Position numbers and translations under genes: made by a program. The notes under the pieces were generated by a model. It was not told the origin of the DNA, made no database searches, and saw nothing but the letters and a program-made list of their open reading frames with translations. A DNA stretch of 64,000 bases from Nonomuraea dietziae. GTDB lineage: Bacteria; Actinomycetota; Actinomycetes; Streptosporangiales; Streptosporangiaceae. Location: positions 3,162,001 to 3,226,000 of the forward strand of contig NZ_JACIBV010000001.1 of NCBI RefSeq assembly GCF_014195505.1, given 5' to 3'. Shown piece by piece: positions 1-8,460 of the stretch; position 1 is the stretch's first letter; every line of letters starts with the position of its first letter.

Positions 1-305
1 GCGTCGGCGACCAGCTCGCCGATCTCCGCCCAGTCGACCCGCACGTCGAGATAGACCCCGAGCCACCCTCTGTGCCCCACGTACGGCGGGCGGAAGAAGC
101 GCGTGGGGTCCTCCGCCACCAGCGCCTCCTGCGTTCCCGGCGCAGCCGCGCACCAGAAGGCGAGCCTGTCGTCGTGGTGGTGGTCGGCGAACATCACGAA
201 GGTCTTCCTGCCCTTGACGAACCAGGTCGGCTCGCCGTGGCTGAGCCGCTCGGTCGCCTCGGGCTGCGCCAGGCACAGTCGGCGCAGCTCTTCCAAAGGG
301 TCCAT
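1..305 (-). CDS. MmcQ/YjbR family DNA-binding protein (3' part lost at window edge)
   Basis: The first 101 codons of a protein that runs off the left edge. It starts at the ATG read from base 305 and opens MDPLEELRRLCLAQPEATER, then HGEPTWFVKGRKTFVMFADH and a VGHRGWLGVYLD segment. This spacing is typical of the small (about 115-130 residue) YjbR/MmcQ fold proteins, whose double-wing fold resembles a DNA-binding domain but whose cellular role is unsettled. Only about 15-25 residues should be missing. It is divergent from the DinB-like gene, whose start lies 12 bp away, so the two promoters must overlap or the transcripts be nearly leaderless. The family call rests on the YjbR-type signature with its aromatic-rich core. 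Confidence 0.8.
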   Translation of the reverse strand, partial: MDPLEELRRLCLAQPEATERLSHGEPTWFVKGRKTFVMFADHHHDDRLAFWCAAAPGTQEALVAEDPTRFFRPPYVGHRGWLGVYLDVRVDWAEIGELVAD

Positions 306-316
306 AATCACACGCT

Positions 317-823
317 ATGACAGACCCGCGGATCGATCCTCCCTTCATCGCCGGTGAGCGAGAGATGCTCGAGGCCTGGCTCGACTGGCACCGCGAGACG
401 CTCGCGGTCAAGTGCGCGGGCCTGAGCGACGAGCAGCTGCGCGAGCGGTCCGCGCCGCCGTCGACGCTGTCGCTGCTCGGCCTGGTGCGGCACCTGGCCG
501 ACGTGGAGCGCGCCTGGTTCCGCGGGATTCTGATGGGACAGGACGCGCCGCCGCGCTACAAGAGCGAGGAAAGGCCCGACGACCAGTTCGAGGCCGTCGC
601 CACGACGACCGCCGAGGAGGCGTTCGCCGCCTGGCGGAGCGAGGTCGCCAACGCCCGGGAGGTGTCGGCGGATCTGTCCCTCGACACGATCGGCAAGGGG
701 CTGCGCCACGGCAGCGAGGTGTCGCTGCGCTGGATCATGGTGCACATGATCGAGGAGTACGCCCGCCACAACGGCCATGCCGACCTGCTGCGCGAACGGA
801 TCGACGGGGTGAGGGGTGACTGA
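317..823 (+). CDS. DinB family protein (DUF664-like)
   Basis: A 168-residue protein of the DinB/YfiT-like putative metalloenzyme superfamily, a four-helix bundle that can carry three metal-binding His residues. The visible signatures are the helix [12 protein letters not shown] (about residues 60-71) and the C-terminal [20 protein letters not shown], which supplies two or three candidate metal ligands. Members include mycothiol- or bacillithiol-dependent transferases and many proteins of unknown reaction, so no substrate is assigned. The ATG at 317 starts directly downstream of the divergent YjbR gene. The stop lies 3 bp from the stop of the convergent rip1-like gene, leaving no room for a separate terminator. 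Confidence 0.85.
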   Translation: MTDPRIDPPFIAGEREMLEAWLDWHRETLAVKCAGLSDEQLRERSAPPSTLSLLGLVRHLADVERAWFRGILMGQDAPPRYKSEERPDDQFEAVATTTAEEAFAAWRSEVANAREVSADLSLDTIGKGLRHGSEVSLRWIMVHMIEEYARHNGHADLLRERIDGVRGD

Positions 824-826
824 CCC

Positions 827-2134
827 TCAGCCCGAGAGCCTGATCGGGTTGACCAGGTCGGCGTAGACGAGCAGGCCGGCCATCACGATCATGACCATGG
901 CCAGGGCGTAGGTCAGCGGGAGCACCTTGGCGATGTCGACGTGGCTCGGCTCGGGGCGGCGCATGACGCGGGCGTAGGCGCGCTTGAGCCCTTCCCACAG
1001 GCCACCCGCGATGTGCCCGCCGTCGAGCGGGAGCAGCGGGATCAGGTTGAACATGCCGATCGCCAGGTTGAACCCGGCCAGCAGGTTCAGGAAGATCATG
1101 ATCTTCTCGCGGTCGGACAGCGCCTCGGAGGCGAGGATCTCCCCGCCCATCCTGCCCGCGCCCACGACGCCGACGGGCCCTTCCCTGTCGCGCTCGTGCC
1201 CGGAGAAGGCGGCGTTCCACACGCCGACCATCTTCTGCGGCAGGTTGAGCATCGACTGCGCGACGCGGCCCGTCAGGTCGCCCATGTAGCCCACGACGGC
1301 GCCAAGGCTCTGGGTCTCGTAGACCTCGGTGGGGCCGACCCCGAGGAAGCCGACGTTCTTCTCGATGCGCTTGGGATCGTCGATGGCGGGACGGTCCTGG
1401 GAGATCAGCGTGACGTCGAGCGTCATCGGCTTGCCGTCGCGGACGATGCCGATCTTGACGGGGCCGGCGCCGTGCGACCTGATCTTCTTGGTCGTGTCGT
1501 CCCACGAGGTGATCTTCGCCCCGTTGAAGGTGACGAGCTGGTCGCCCACCTTCATCCCCGCCTTGGCCGCGGGGGTGGGCGGGTCGGTGGGCCTGCAGGG
1601 GCGGACCGGCTGGTTGGCCGGGATCACGCAGGTGGCGGTCAGCGGCGAGACGATCGGCTTGGGCGTGGGCAGGCCGAAGCCCATCAGCAGGACGGCGAAC
1701 AGGATGAACGCCAGCACGAGGTTCATCAGCGGGCCGCCGGACATGATGATGACCTTCTGCCACCACTTCTTACGGTAGAAGACGCGGTCCTCGTCGCCCG
1801 GCCGCACCTCCTCCTGCGCCACGTCGCGCGCGGTGTCGATCAGACCCTGGAACGGTCCGGTGGAGGCACGCCGCAGCTTGGTCGGATCATCGCCGGGACG
1901 GGGCGGCAGCATGCCGATCATCCGGATGTAGCCACCGAAAGGGATCCACTTGATCCCGTACTCCGTCTCGCCCTTCTTCTTGGACCACATGGTGCCGCCG
2001 AAGCCGACCATGTACTGCGTCACCCTGACGCCGAACAGCTTGGCGGGCACGAGGTGGCCGATCTCGTGCAGCGCGATGGAGGCCATCAGCCCCAGCACGA
2101 AGACGACGATCCCCGCGATGTAGAGCCAACTCAT
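827..2134 (-). CDS. rip1: Site-2 intramembrane zinc metalloprotease (RseP/Rip1 family, M50)
   Basis: A 435-residue polytopic membrane protease of the M50 family. The first transmembrane helix carries the zinc motif HEIGH (H23, E24, H27). A PDZ-like domain occupies about residues 170-280 (KAGMKVGDQLVTFNGAKI). A later helix has FNLIPLLPLDGGH, whose Asp is the third metal ligand. Family members cut anti-sigma factors inside the membrane after a first periplasmic cut; in mycobacteria Rip1 controls several sigma factors and envelope lipids. Between the first helix and the PDZ domain is a long hydrophilic insert (about residues 75-120, PPRPGDDPTKLRRASTG), usual for actinobacterial members. In many actinobacteria the gene follows dxr and precedes ispG; neither neighbour is present here. 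The symbol is by homology only. Confidence 0.93.
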   Translation of the reverse strand: MSWLYIAGIVVFVLGLMASIALHEIGHLVPAKLFGVRVTQYMVGFGGTMWSKKKGETEYGIKWIPFGGYIRMIGMLPPRPGDDPTKLRRASTGPFQGLIDTARDVAQEEVRPGDEDRVFYRKKWWQKVIIMSGGPLMNLVLAFILFAVLLMGFGLPTPKPIVSPLTATCVIPANQPVRPCRPTDPPTPAAKAGMKVGDQLVTFNGAKITSWDDTTKKIRSHGAGPVKIGIVRDGKPMTLDVTLISQDRPAIDDPKRIEKNVGFLGVGPTEVYETQSLGAVVGYMGDLTGRVAQSMLNLPQKMVGVWNAAFSGHERDREGPVGVVGAGRMGGEILASEALSDREKIMIFLNLLAGFNLAIGMFNLIPLLPLDGGHIAGGLWEGLKRAYARVMRRPEPSHVDIAKVLPLTYALAMVMIVMAGLLVYADLVNPIRLSG

Positions 2135-2274
2135 CTGTGCGCGCTCCAGGGCAGTGGTGAAGGTCCGACAAGGCCAGAGTAGTCGAACAATCAGATGCGG
2201 AACGGCTTGCGTGTCCTTTGCCCAGTGAGGAGACTGCGTTGACAGTGCGCAGTCACCCGATCACCCTAGGAGAT

Positions 2275-2883
2275 GTGTTGCTTCGGATCCTGGTCGCCGA
2301 GCACCTGCCGCTGGTACGGCGGGGCCTGGTCGCCTCGCTCGCCGCTGAGGCCGATCTCGAGGTCGTCGCCGACGTCGGCCACGGCCAGGAGGTCGGCGTC
2401 GCGGCCATGGAGCACGAGCCCGACGCCGCCGTCATCGACCTCGACCTGCCCGACCTCGGCGGGCTGAACGCCGCCGCCCGCCTGCGTGAGGCGGCGCCGG
2501 GCTGCAGGGTGCTGATCCTGTCCGCCCAGCCCAACCCCGGTCAGGTGCGCAGGGCGTTCGAGGCGCACGCGGTGGGCTTCATGAGCCTCGAGGTGGCGCC
2601 AGAAAGCCTGGCCGAGGGCCTGCGGGCGATGGGCGCGGGCGGCAGGGCCGTCGACTCGGAGCTGGCGCTGGCGGCGCTGGAGTCGGCAGCCAATCCGCTG
2701 ACGCCGCGCGAGCGCGACGTGCTGCGCGTCGCGGCGGGCGGCGCCCGCTCCACGGAGATCGCCGGCGAGCTGTTCCTGTCGGTCGGCACGGTCCGCAACC
2801 ACCTGTCGCGCATCATGTGCAAGACCGGCGCGCGCAACCGCATCGACGCGGTGCGCATCGCCAGCGACTCGGGCTGGCTGTAG
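2275..2883 (+). CDS. Atypical NarL/LuxR-family response regulator (RamR-like)
   Basis: A two-domain regulator: a receiver (about residues 3-115) and a C-terminal LuxR-type helix-turn-helix (LTPRERDVLRVAAGGARS through VGTVRNHLSRIMCKTG). The likely phosphoacceptor is the Asp in IDLDLPD (about residue 57). Two parts of the receiver pocket are altered: the usual Asp-Asp pair near the N-terminus reads AEH, and the conserved Lys after strand 5 is replaced by Leu (GFMSLEV). This suggests phosphorylation-independent control, as known for several orphan NarL regulators in actinomycetes. AGGAGA at 2268-2273 favours a start at GTG 2275 or, with better spacing, TTG 2278. No sensor kinase gene adjoins. 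It is convergent with the LanKC gene, echoing the ramR/ramC pairing in the Streptomyces SapB locus. Confidence 0.85.
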   Translation: MLLRILVAEHLPLVRRGLVASLAAEADLEVVADVGHGQEVGVAAMEHEPDAAVIDLDLPDLGGLNAAARLREAAPGCRVLILSAQPNPGQVRRAFEAHAVGFMSLEVAPESLAEGLRAMGAGGRAVDSELALAALESAANPLTPRERDVLRVAAGGARSTEIAGELFLSVGTVRNHLSRIMCKTGARNRIDAVRIASDSGWL

Positions 2884-2895
2884 GGGCCGTCCAGC

Positions 2896-2929
2896 CCGCC
2901 TGCCCACCGATCTCGCGGCGAGCAGGCGG
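2896..2929. terminator. Candidate bidirectional terminator hairpin
   Basis: CCGCCTGC at 2896-2903 pairs perfectly with GCAGGCGG at 2922-2929 across an 18-nt loop. It lies between the convergent response-regulator and LanKC genes. There is no clear T tract, which is common for actinobacterial terminators. No ORF resembling a lanthipeptide precursor is found in this 112-bp gap. Confidence 0.4.
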
Positions 2930-2995
2930 TCTGACTCGGCCGAGCCCCGGTGGAACCGCGCCGCTCCTCCGGGACCCGGGCTCTTGGGGGTCGGG

Positions 2996-5524
2996 TCAGC
3001 AGGGGGTCTCGCTCCCCAGTCCCCGCTGGTCGAGCAGTGTCAGGTGGGGCTGCGCGCCCGCGGCCGACGAGCGCATGAACGGCAGCGTCACGGGCTCGTC
3101 GTGCAGCGCGGCGGCCACCGCGAACAGCACGCCTGCCGTACCTGTGGCCAGGTCCATCGACAGGCGCAGCAGCCGCTCGCCGGGGAAGGCGAGATGGGCC
3201 TGGTAGCGCACCGCGTGGCAGCCGAGCCCGCGCAGCTGCGTCTCGATCTCGGGATCGTCGCCGCGCTCCCTGGCCAGGTAGGCGAGCAGTCCCGCCCGTC
3301 CGGTGAACAGGCCTGGCTGGAAGGAGAACGGCGCGCGGGCCGCCCTGTCGAGGGCGCCGTGCGCGAGCAGCAGGTCGTCGTCATGGCGCCATCTGAGGTA
3401 TTCGGCCAGCACCCAGGCCAGGCCCGCGCCTCCCGTGGCGAGGTGTGGCGAGGGGTCTCCCTGCGCCGCCCTGCGGCCGAGGTCCTGCCGCAGGGCGGCC
3501 TCGGCCAGGTCGAGCAGGCCCGGCTCGCCCGTGCGCTCGTGCATGCGCAGCAGGAACAGGGCGGGGCCCGCCGAGCCGTACATCAGGCCGGTGCGAGCGG
3601 CCGAGGGAGCGGGCTGCCTGCCGCTCAGCCGCGTGGCGACCAGGTCGGCGACGTCGTAGGCGCGCAGCAGCAGCTGCGACTCGCCGGTGAGGTCGGCCAG
3701 GTGGGCGAGGTTGAGCCCGATGCCTGCCAGCCCGCCGTGCAGGTCGAGGCCGAGCGACTCCCACCTCCGTCTGGAGGCGAGTTGCACCAGGTCGAGGGCG
3801 TCGGCCTGCCTGCCGAGGCGGGCCAGCGCGTGGGCGATGCCGTGCAGGCCGTCGTAGAAGCCGAGCCTGGCGCCCTCTGGCGGGCGCATGGCCCGCTCGA
3901 GCAGCCAGCGCTCGTGCTCGGGGAAGCGGCCTGAGCCCGCGGCCTCGAGGGCGAGCAGCACGCCGGCCGCGCCATGGGCGAGGTTGAGCCCTCCGGTGGC
4001 GAACTGCGCGATGTCGCCGGGGAAGAGCCTGTCGTCGCGCTCGGGGGTGGCCGAGGACAGGATCGCCATCGTCATCGACCTGCGCAGCCGCTGCCAGCGC
4101 TCGGGGTCGGGCAGGGTGGCGGAGTACCAGGCGGGGATGTGCGCGCCGGGAACGCGCTTGGCGCGCCGCACGCCGGTGATGGTGCGCACCGCCTCGTCGA
4201 GGAAGGCGTGAGGGACGGGGTAGGACTCGCGGATGAGGTCGGCCAGCTCGGCCGCCTTGAACCTGTCGATGCGCAGCAGCTCGGTCACCGGCAGGAAGAG
4301 CGCGAGGCGCAGGCGGGCCGCGGCGTGGTGGTCGACGTCGGCCCCCGTGACGCCGTCGGGGACGGCGAAGGCGCCGCCGCCCGCCTCCTCCAGGGGCACG
4401 CACCGCTCGTAGCCGACGAGCGCGACGCCGCCGTCGGGCCTGACGATGACGTTGCCGGGGTGGAGGTCGCCGAAGACCAGTCCGCGCGCGTGGACGGCGG
4501 CCACGGCCGCCTCCACCTTCGCGCACAGCTCGAGCGCCCACGCGGTGTGGTCGGCGGCGCCGCGGCCCTGCCTGCCGAGCCTGTCGAGCGGGGTGCCCTG
4601 GATGTGCTCCAGCACCAGGAAGCGATGCTCGCCGACGGTGTGCTCGGCCAGCAGGGCGGGGACCGCGTCGAGGCCGGCGAGCCTGGTCAGCGCCTCGCGC
4701 TCGCGCTCGAGCCTGGTCACCGCGTCGGCGCCGTCGGCGTCGAGCCCCGCGTGGGGCCTGGCCTCCTTGATGACCACCCGCGTGCCGGTGCGCGCGTCGC
4801 GGGCCAGGTGGACGCCGCCCCCGCCGGTCAGGCGCAGAGCGGCCTCGGCGGAGTACGGCAGGCGGTCGAGCGCGACGGCCCGCCCCGCCTCCAGGTGGGG
4901 TGTGAGGAAGGCGGGCAGCCGTACCCATGCGGGGGTGGCGAAGACCGGGCCGTGCCACTCGGGCACCAGCCTGCCGTCGAGGTCGGCGATGGCGGGTTCG
5001 AGCCTGCCGTCGGGCCCCGCGCAGTGGCGCTCGGCGAAGGCGCCGTAGCGGACGTGCAGCGGGCCGCCTCCGATGCGCAGGCCGCCGGGGAGGGAGGGGC
5101 AGGGCCGGCCGTCGAGCAGCGCGCCGAGGTCGGTGAGCGCCCGCTCCAGCCTGGTCTCGTCGGCGGGGTAGAGCGTGGCGAGCTCGCCGCCCGCTCCCCT
5201 GCCCGCGTGCTTGGCGTTGCGCAGGTGGAGGACGTGCTCGCCACGCAGGAACGTGAAGGCCAGGCCGGTCCGCACGCAGTAGGACCACACCGTGTCCATC
5301 ACGAGGGCCGCGTCGCCGGGGCGGGCGGAGACCTGGATCTTCCAGCCCTGCTCGGGCAGCCCCGCCTCGACGGGGCGCAGGGCCACCAGCTCACCCTGTT
5401 CGGTCCGTGCCCAGCCGGTGGGCGCGGGCCTGCTGGCGTGGACGAAGTCGGCGGCGCCGTCGATCACCGGCGAGTCGTAGAACAGGGGATCGACGAGGCA
5501 GTAGAGCTCATACCTGTTGTCCAC
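2996..5524 (-). CDS. Class III lanthipeptide synthetase-like protein (LanKC/RamC type), kinase metal motif altered
   Basis: An 842-residue three-part enzyme: an N-terminal lyase-like region (about 1-210), a Ser/Thr kinase-like domain (about 220-480) and a C-terminal LanC-like barrel (about 500-830) with repeated Gly-rich turns such as DLHGGLAGIG, MYGSAGPALF and ATGGAGLAWV. LanKC enzymes phosphorylate Ser/Thr of a precursor peptide, eliminate phosphate and form (labionin-type) crosslinks. The barrel lacks the Cys-Cys-His zinc ligands of LanC, LanM and LanL, which fits class III. The kinase has K253 (VVIKEARP) and catalytic D353 (GDLHPGN), but the DFE/DFG metal-binding Asp is Gly: VGYER at 371-375. 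No precursor, protease or ABC transporter gene lies nearby. The GTG start at 5524 has a weak SD and sits 3 bp from a perfect palindrome. It is downstream of a SpoIIE-type phosphatase gene on the same strand, 69 bp away. Confidence 0.85.
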   Translation of the reverse strand: MDNRYELYCLVDPLFYDSPVIDGAADFVHASRPAPTGWARTEQGELVALRPVEAGLPEQGWKIQVSARPGDAALVMDTVWSYCVRTGLAFTFLRGEHVLHLRNAKHAGRGAGGELATLYPADETRLERALTDLGALLDGRPCPSLPGGLRIGGGPLHVRYGAFAERHCAGPDGRLEPAIADLDGRLVPEWHGPVFATPAWVRLPAFLTPHLEAGRAVALDRLPYSAEAALRLTGGGGVHLARDARTGTRVVIKEARPHAGLDADGADAVTRLEREREALTRLAGLDAVPALLAEHTVGEHRFLVLEHIQGTPLDRLGRQGRGAADHTAWALELCAKVEAAVAAVHARGLVFGDLHPGNVIVRPDGGVALVGYERCVPLEEAGGGAFAVPDGVTGADVDHHAAARLRLALFLPVTELLRIDRFKAAELADLIRESYPVPHAFLDEAVRTITGVRRAKRVPGAHIPAWYSATLPDPERWQRLRRSMTMAILSSATPERDDRLFPGDIAQFATGGLNLAHGAAGVLLALEAAGSGRFPEHERWLLERAMRPPEGARLGFYDGLHGIAHALARLGRQADALDLVQLASRRRWESLGLDLHGGLAGIGLNLAHLADLTGESQLLLRAYDVADLVATRLSGRQPAPSAARTGLMYGSAGPALFLLRMHERTGEPGLLDLAEAALRQDLGRRAAQGDPSPHLATGGAGLAWVLAEYLRWRHDDDLLLAHGALDRAARAPFSFQPGLFTGRAGLLAYLARERGDDPEIETQLRGLGCHAVRYQAHLAFPGERLLRLSMDLATGTAGVLFAVAAALHDEPVTLPFMRSSAAGAQPHLTLLDQRGLGSETPC

Positions 5525-5526
5525 GC

Positions 5527-5541
5527 CTTGAGAATCTCAAG
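5527..5541. promoter_or_regulatory. Perfect 15-bp palindrome at the LanKC start, candidate operator
   Basis: CTTGAGAATCTCAAG has 7-bp arms around a single central A and ends 3 bp before the LanKC GTG codon. It overlaps the place where the ribosome binding site should be, so a bound protein or an RNA hairpin could block translation. A dimeric repressor site is the simplest reading. Nothing in the sequence identifies the regulator. Confidence 0.4.
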
Positions 5542-5593
5542 CCTGATCCACCGCCAGACAGTGACTCAGCTCACGATCTGGTCGTGTCATTCG

Positions 5594-6709
5594 TCATGGT
5601 CGCCAGATGAGCACGAGCGCGCAGTCGTCGTTGTGGCCCGAGGCCATCGAGTTGACCAGGGCTCTGGCCCCGTCGCGGAAGCCTTTGGGAAGCAGCCTGT
5701 CGGCCTCGCCCAGCAGCCTGTCGAGCCCCGCGTCGATGTCACGGCCCGGCTGCTCGATCAGGCCGTCGGTGTAGAGCAGGAGCGCGTCGCCCTTGCGCAG
5801 CACCCCGCTGTCGGGCTCGCAGTGCAGGTCGGGCACCACGCCGAGGACCACGCCCTTGGCCGAGGCGATCTCCCAGTTGCCGGTGCCCGCGTCGAGCTTC
5901 ACCACGGGCGGGTGCCCGGCCGAGGTGATCGTGTACTCGCCCGTGGCCAGGTCGAGGCGGAGGTGGACGGCGGTGACGAAGCCCTCGTCGCCGCGCTGGC
6001 GGTGGAGGTAGGCGTTGGAGGCCTGCAGGAAGTCGTCGACCGAGCCGAGCAGCCCGCCGAACGTGCCCGACAGCAGCAGCGCCCTGGTGCCCGCGTCGAC
6101 GCCCTTGCCGGAGACGTCGACCAGCGCCAGCTCCACCTGGTCGCCGTCGCGCATGGAGACCAGGAAGTCGCCGCCGAAGGAGGAGCCGCCCGCCTGCTTG
6201 AGCACGACCTTGGCGCCCCAGTCCTTGGGCAGCGGGGGCAGCTCGCTCTGGCTCTTGAGCCTGTCGCGCAGCTCCAGCAGCATCGCGTCGCCGCGCAGCC
6301 CCTGCACGCCCAGCTTGCCGCGGGTGCGCGCCATGAGCGCGGCCAGGACCGCGGTGAAGCCGATGGTGACCATGAGGCCGAGACCGATCCTGTGGACCCC
6401 GAGGACCGCTCCAACGTAGGCGAGAGAGGCCAGGACGCACATGAGCAGGACCGCGAGGCTGCGCAGCCGCAGCTGCAGCCCGCCGACGAGGGTGACGAGG
6501 ATGAGCAGCGAGGGGGAGAACCACTCGGTGGACACCCGCGCCGCCAGCGCGCCGATCAGCAGGGTCAGCACGCCCAGGGTGATCAGCAGGTTGCGGTCTC
6601 TGGCCAGCGGCCCTCGCCGCAGGAATCTGACAACGGGCACCAGACCCGGCACCTTGACGAGCAGCGCTCGGAGCCGTGGCGGGATGAGCGGCGCCGGACG
6701 TGACTTCAT
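5594..6709 (-). CDS. Membrane-anchored PP2C-type phosphatase (SpoIIE/RsbU family)
   Basis: A 371-residue protein: four or so hydrophobic segments (about residues 30-150), a short coiled linker, then a SpoIIE/PP2C domain (about 170-371). Metal-binding signatures of the family are visible: GGDFLV, LVDVSGKGVDAG, SAGHPP, LLYTDGL and the terminal GHNDDCALVLI. Such phosphatases dephosphorylate anti-anti-sigma factors in partner-switching pathways that release general stress or sporulation sigma factors. There is no PAS, GAF or HAMP sensor module, so any signal would enter through the membrane part. I chose the ATG at 6709 (MKSRPAPLIPPRL); the frame stays open for 15 more residues. LanKC follows 69 bp downstream on the same strand, so co-transcription is possible. 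No RsbW/RsbV partner is in the window. Confidence 0.88.
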   Translation of the reverse strand: MKSRPAPLIPPRLRALLVKVPGLVPVVRFLRRGPLARDRNLLITLGVLTLLIGALAARVSTEWFSPSLLILVTLVGGLQLRLRSLAVLLMCVLASLAYVGAVLGVHRIGLGLMVTIGFTAVLAALMARTRGKLGVQGLRGDAMLLELRDRLKSQSELPPLPKDWGAKVVLKQAGGSSFGGDFLVSMRDGDQVELALVDVSGKGVDAGTRALLLSGTFGGLLGSVDDFLQASNAYLHRQRGDEGFVTAVHLRLDLATGEYTITSAGHPPVVKLDAGTGNWEIASAKGVVLGVVPDLHCEPDSGVLRKGDALLLYTDGLIEQPGRDIDAGLDRLLGEADRLLPKGFRDGARALVNSMASGHNDDCALVLIWRP

Positions 6710-6827
6710 GATGCGCTCGACTGTATCGGTCTCTCCTCGATTTGGGCAGCCCACTTGACCAACGCCTTGATCATTAGGGACGGATATTGGGTGGCCCTCC
6801 CCCTTTGCCCGCTCCTACGGTGGACGG

Positions 6828-8054
6828 ATGAGCTATCCGATCCGCCCCATCTCGGAAGACGAGTGGTCCTCCTTCAGCGGCGTGCTCGCCGAGGGCTTCA
6901 ACTGGACCCCCCACCCGACCCAGTCCGAGCGCTGGAAGGCCAACACCGAGTTCGACAGGACGCTCGCCGCCCTCGACGGAGACGTCATCGCCGGGGTCAC
7001 CGGCATCCACAGCTTCACGATGACCGTGCCGGGCGGTCAGCTGCCCGTGGCGGGTGTGACCGCGGTCAGCGTCCTTCCCTCCCACCGCCGCCGCGGCATC
7101 CTCTCCCAGCTCATGCGCCGCCAGCTGGCCGACGTGCGCGAGCGCGGCGAGGCAGTGGCCGCGCTCTACGCCTCGGAAGCCGTCATCTACGGCAGGTACG
7201 GCTACGGCAGGGCCTCCGACGGGCTGTCCCTGCGCATCCCCAAGCACGGCTCGGCCTTCGTCGCGGGTGCGCCCTCGGACCCGGCGCTGAGGATCACCGT
7301 GGCCAAGCCCGCCGAGGTCAGAGCCACGCTGGAGAGCGTCTACGAGTCGATCCTGGCCGAGCGGCCGGGCCAGTACCGGCGCAACGAGCACCTCTGGACG
7401 GCCGTCCTGGCCGACGAGGAGTTCGACCAGGACGGCGCGGGCGCCCTGCGGTGCGTGCTGGCCGAGGACTCCGACAGGGTGCGCGGCTACGCGCTGTTCA
7501 GGGTCAAGTCCCTGTGGGGCGACAACGGGCAGCCCGACGGCGAGTTGCTGCTGCGCGAGCTCTACGCGACGGACCCCGCAGCCCACGCGCTGCTGTGGCA
7601 GTCGGTGCTCAACCGCGACCTGGTCAGCAGGGTCAAGGCCACGCGCCCCGTGGACGACCCGATCACGCAGTGGCTGACCGACGTCCGCTACCTCAACGCC
7701 TCGTGGGGCGACGAGCTGTGGGTGCGCCTGGTCTCGGTGGACGCGGCGCTGAGCTCCCGCGCCTACTCCGCGCCTGTGGACGTGGTGCTGGAGGTGGCCG
7801 ACGACGTGTGCCCGTGGAACGCCGGCCGCTGGCGCCTGACCGCCGACACCGCCTCGGCCTCGTGCAAGCCGACCGACGAGGCGCCCGACGTGTCGCTGCC
7901 GGTGGCCGCGCTCGGCGGCGCGTACCTGGGCGGGGGCTCGCTCGACGCGCAGCACGCCGCGGGGCTGCTGACCGAGCACAGCGCGGGCGCCGTGCGCGCG
8001 CTGGCCACCGCCCTGTCGTGGTCGCCCGCCCCTTGGGCGGGTCTCGTCTTCTGA
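6828..8054 (+). CDS. eis: Eis-family GNAT N-acetyltransferase
   Basis: A 408-residue protein with the tripartite Eis architecture: an N-terminal GNAT domain containing the acetyl-CoA pyrophosphate loop SVLPSHRRRGILSQL (about residues 79-93), a second GNAT-like domain, and a C-terminal sterol-carrier-like domain. It ends in Phe (SPAPWAGLVF), the C-terminal carboxylate being catalytic in characterised Eis enzymes. Eis acetylates multiple amines of aminoglycosides and Lys residues of proteins; some homologues act on other amines, so the physiological substrate here is unknown. The start (ATG 6828, MSYPIRPISEDEW) is 118 bp from the divergent phosphatase gene. The symbol is by family resemblance. 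Confidence 0.9.
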   Translation: MSYPIRPISEDEWSSFSGVLAEGFNWTPHPTQSERWKANTEFDRTLAALDGDVIAGVTGIHSFTMTVPGGQLPVAGVTAVSVLPSHRRRGILSQLMRRQLADVRERGEAVAALYASEAVIYGRYGYGRASDGLSLRIPKHGSAFVAGAPSDPALRITVAKPAEVRATLESVYESILAERPGQYRRNEHLWTAVLADEEFDQDGAGALRCVLAEDSDRVRGYALFRVKSLWGDNGQPDGELLLRELYATDPAAHALLWQSVLNRDLVSRVKATRPVDDPITQWLTDVRYLNASWGDELWVRLVSVDAALSSRAYSAPVDVVLEVADDVCPWNAGRWRLTADTASASCKPTDEAPDVSLPVAALGGAYLGGGSLDAQHAAGLLTEHSAGAVRALATALSWSPAPWAGLVF

Positions 8055-8165
8055 TCCCGTACGGCACGCCTGCCCGGCGCCTCCGCGGTCACGTGGTCCC
8101 CTCCACCGCGGGCGCGCCGCCCAGCAGGACTTCGCCTCCCGCCGTCACGGCGTACAGTCGAAGGC

Positions 8166-8378
8166 ATGGCACTGCAGAGCTTGCAGATCACGGCGATCAC
8201 CGCGATGCGGGCGAGAGACGTGTCGAAACCCTCGCAGGAGCAGCAGGACGCCGCCGACCGGCGGCCGCTGCGCGACGAGACCCCGCGCCGCGAGGCGAAG
8301 GCGCGGGAGGAGCACCCTCGAGGGGAGGGCCGTTCGGGCGAGGAGCGCCCCCGCAGGGGGTTGCGCCGCAGGTCGTGA
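8166..8378 (+). CDS. Small Arg/Glu-rich hypothetical protein
   Basis: A 70-residue frame starting ATG 8166. The N-terminus (MALQSLQITAITAMRARDVS) looks like a folded or membrane-touching amphipathic helix. The remaining 45 residues are highly charged and low in complexity (RREAKAREEHPRGE), likely disordered. The GC-rich third codon positions over the first 25 codons support coding. I do not recognise the family. It sits alone between eis and the convergent rpiB, 82 bp from the rpiB stop. Confidence 0.5.
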   Translation: MALQSLQITAITAMRARDVSKPSQEQQDAADRRPLRDETPRREAKAREEHPRGEGRSGEERPRRGLRRRS

Positions 8379-8460
8379 CCCACGGCGGCCGACATGGCGG
8401 AGAGCGGAGCGGACGGGCAGGACAGACGGGCAGGGCGGGGACAGAGCGGCGGGCAGGGCG

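Noticed and set aside
2996-5524. Class IV (LanL) synthetase
   Set aside because: The cyclase-like part lacks the Cys-Cys-His zinc ligands that LanL and LanM cyclases need.
5537-5590. A 17-codon frame upstream of LanKC as lanthipeptide precursor
   Set aside because: It is far shorter than class III precursors, has no leader of the usual kind, a single Ser and a single Cys, and no ribosome site.
3974-6703. A 909-codon open frame on the plus strand
   Set aside because: It lies antisense to LanKC and the SpoIIE-type phosphatase, both with clear domains. GC-rich third positions of real genes leave the opposite strand open; its product is Arg/Gly/Ala/Val filler.
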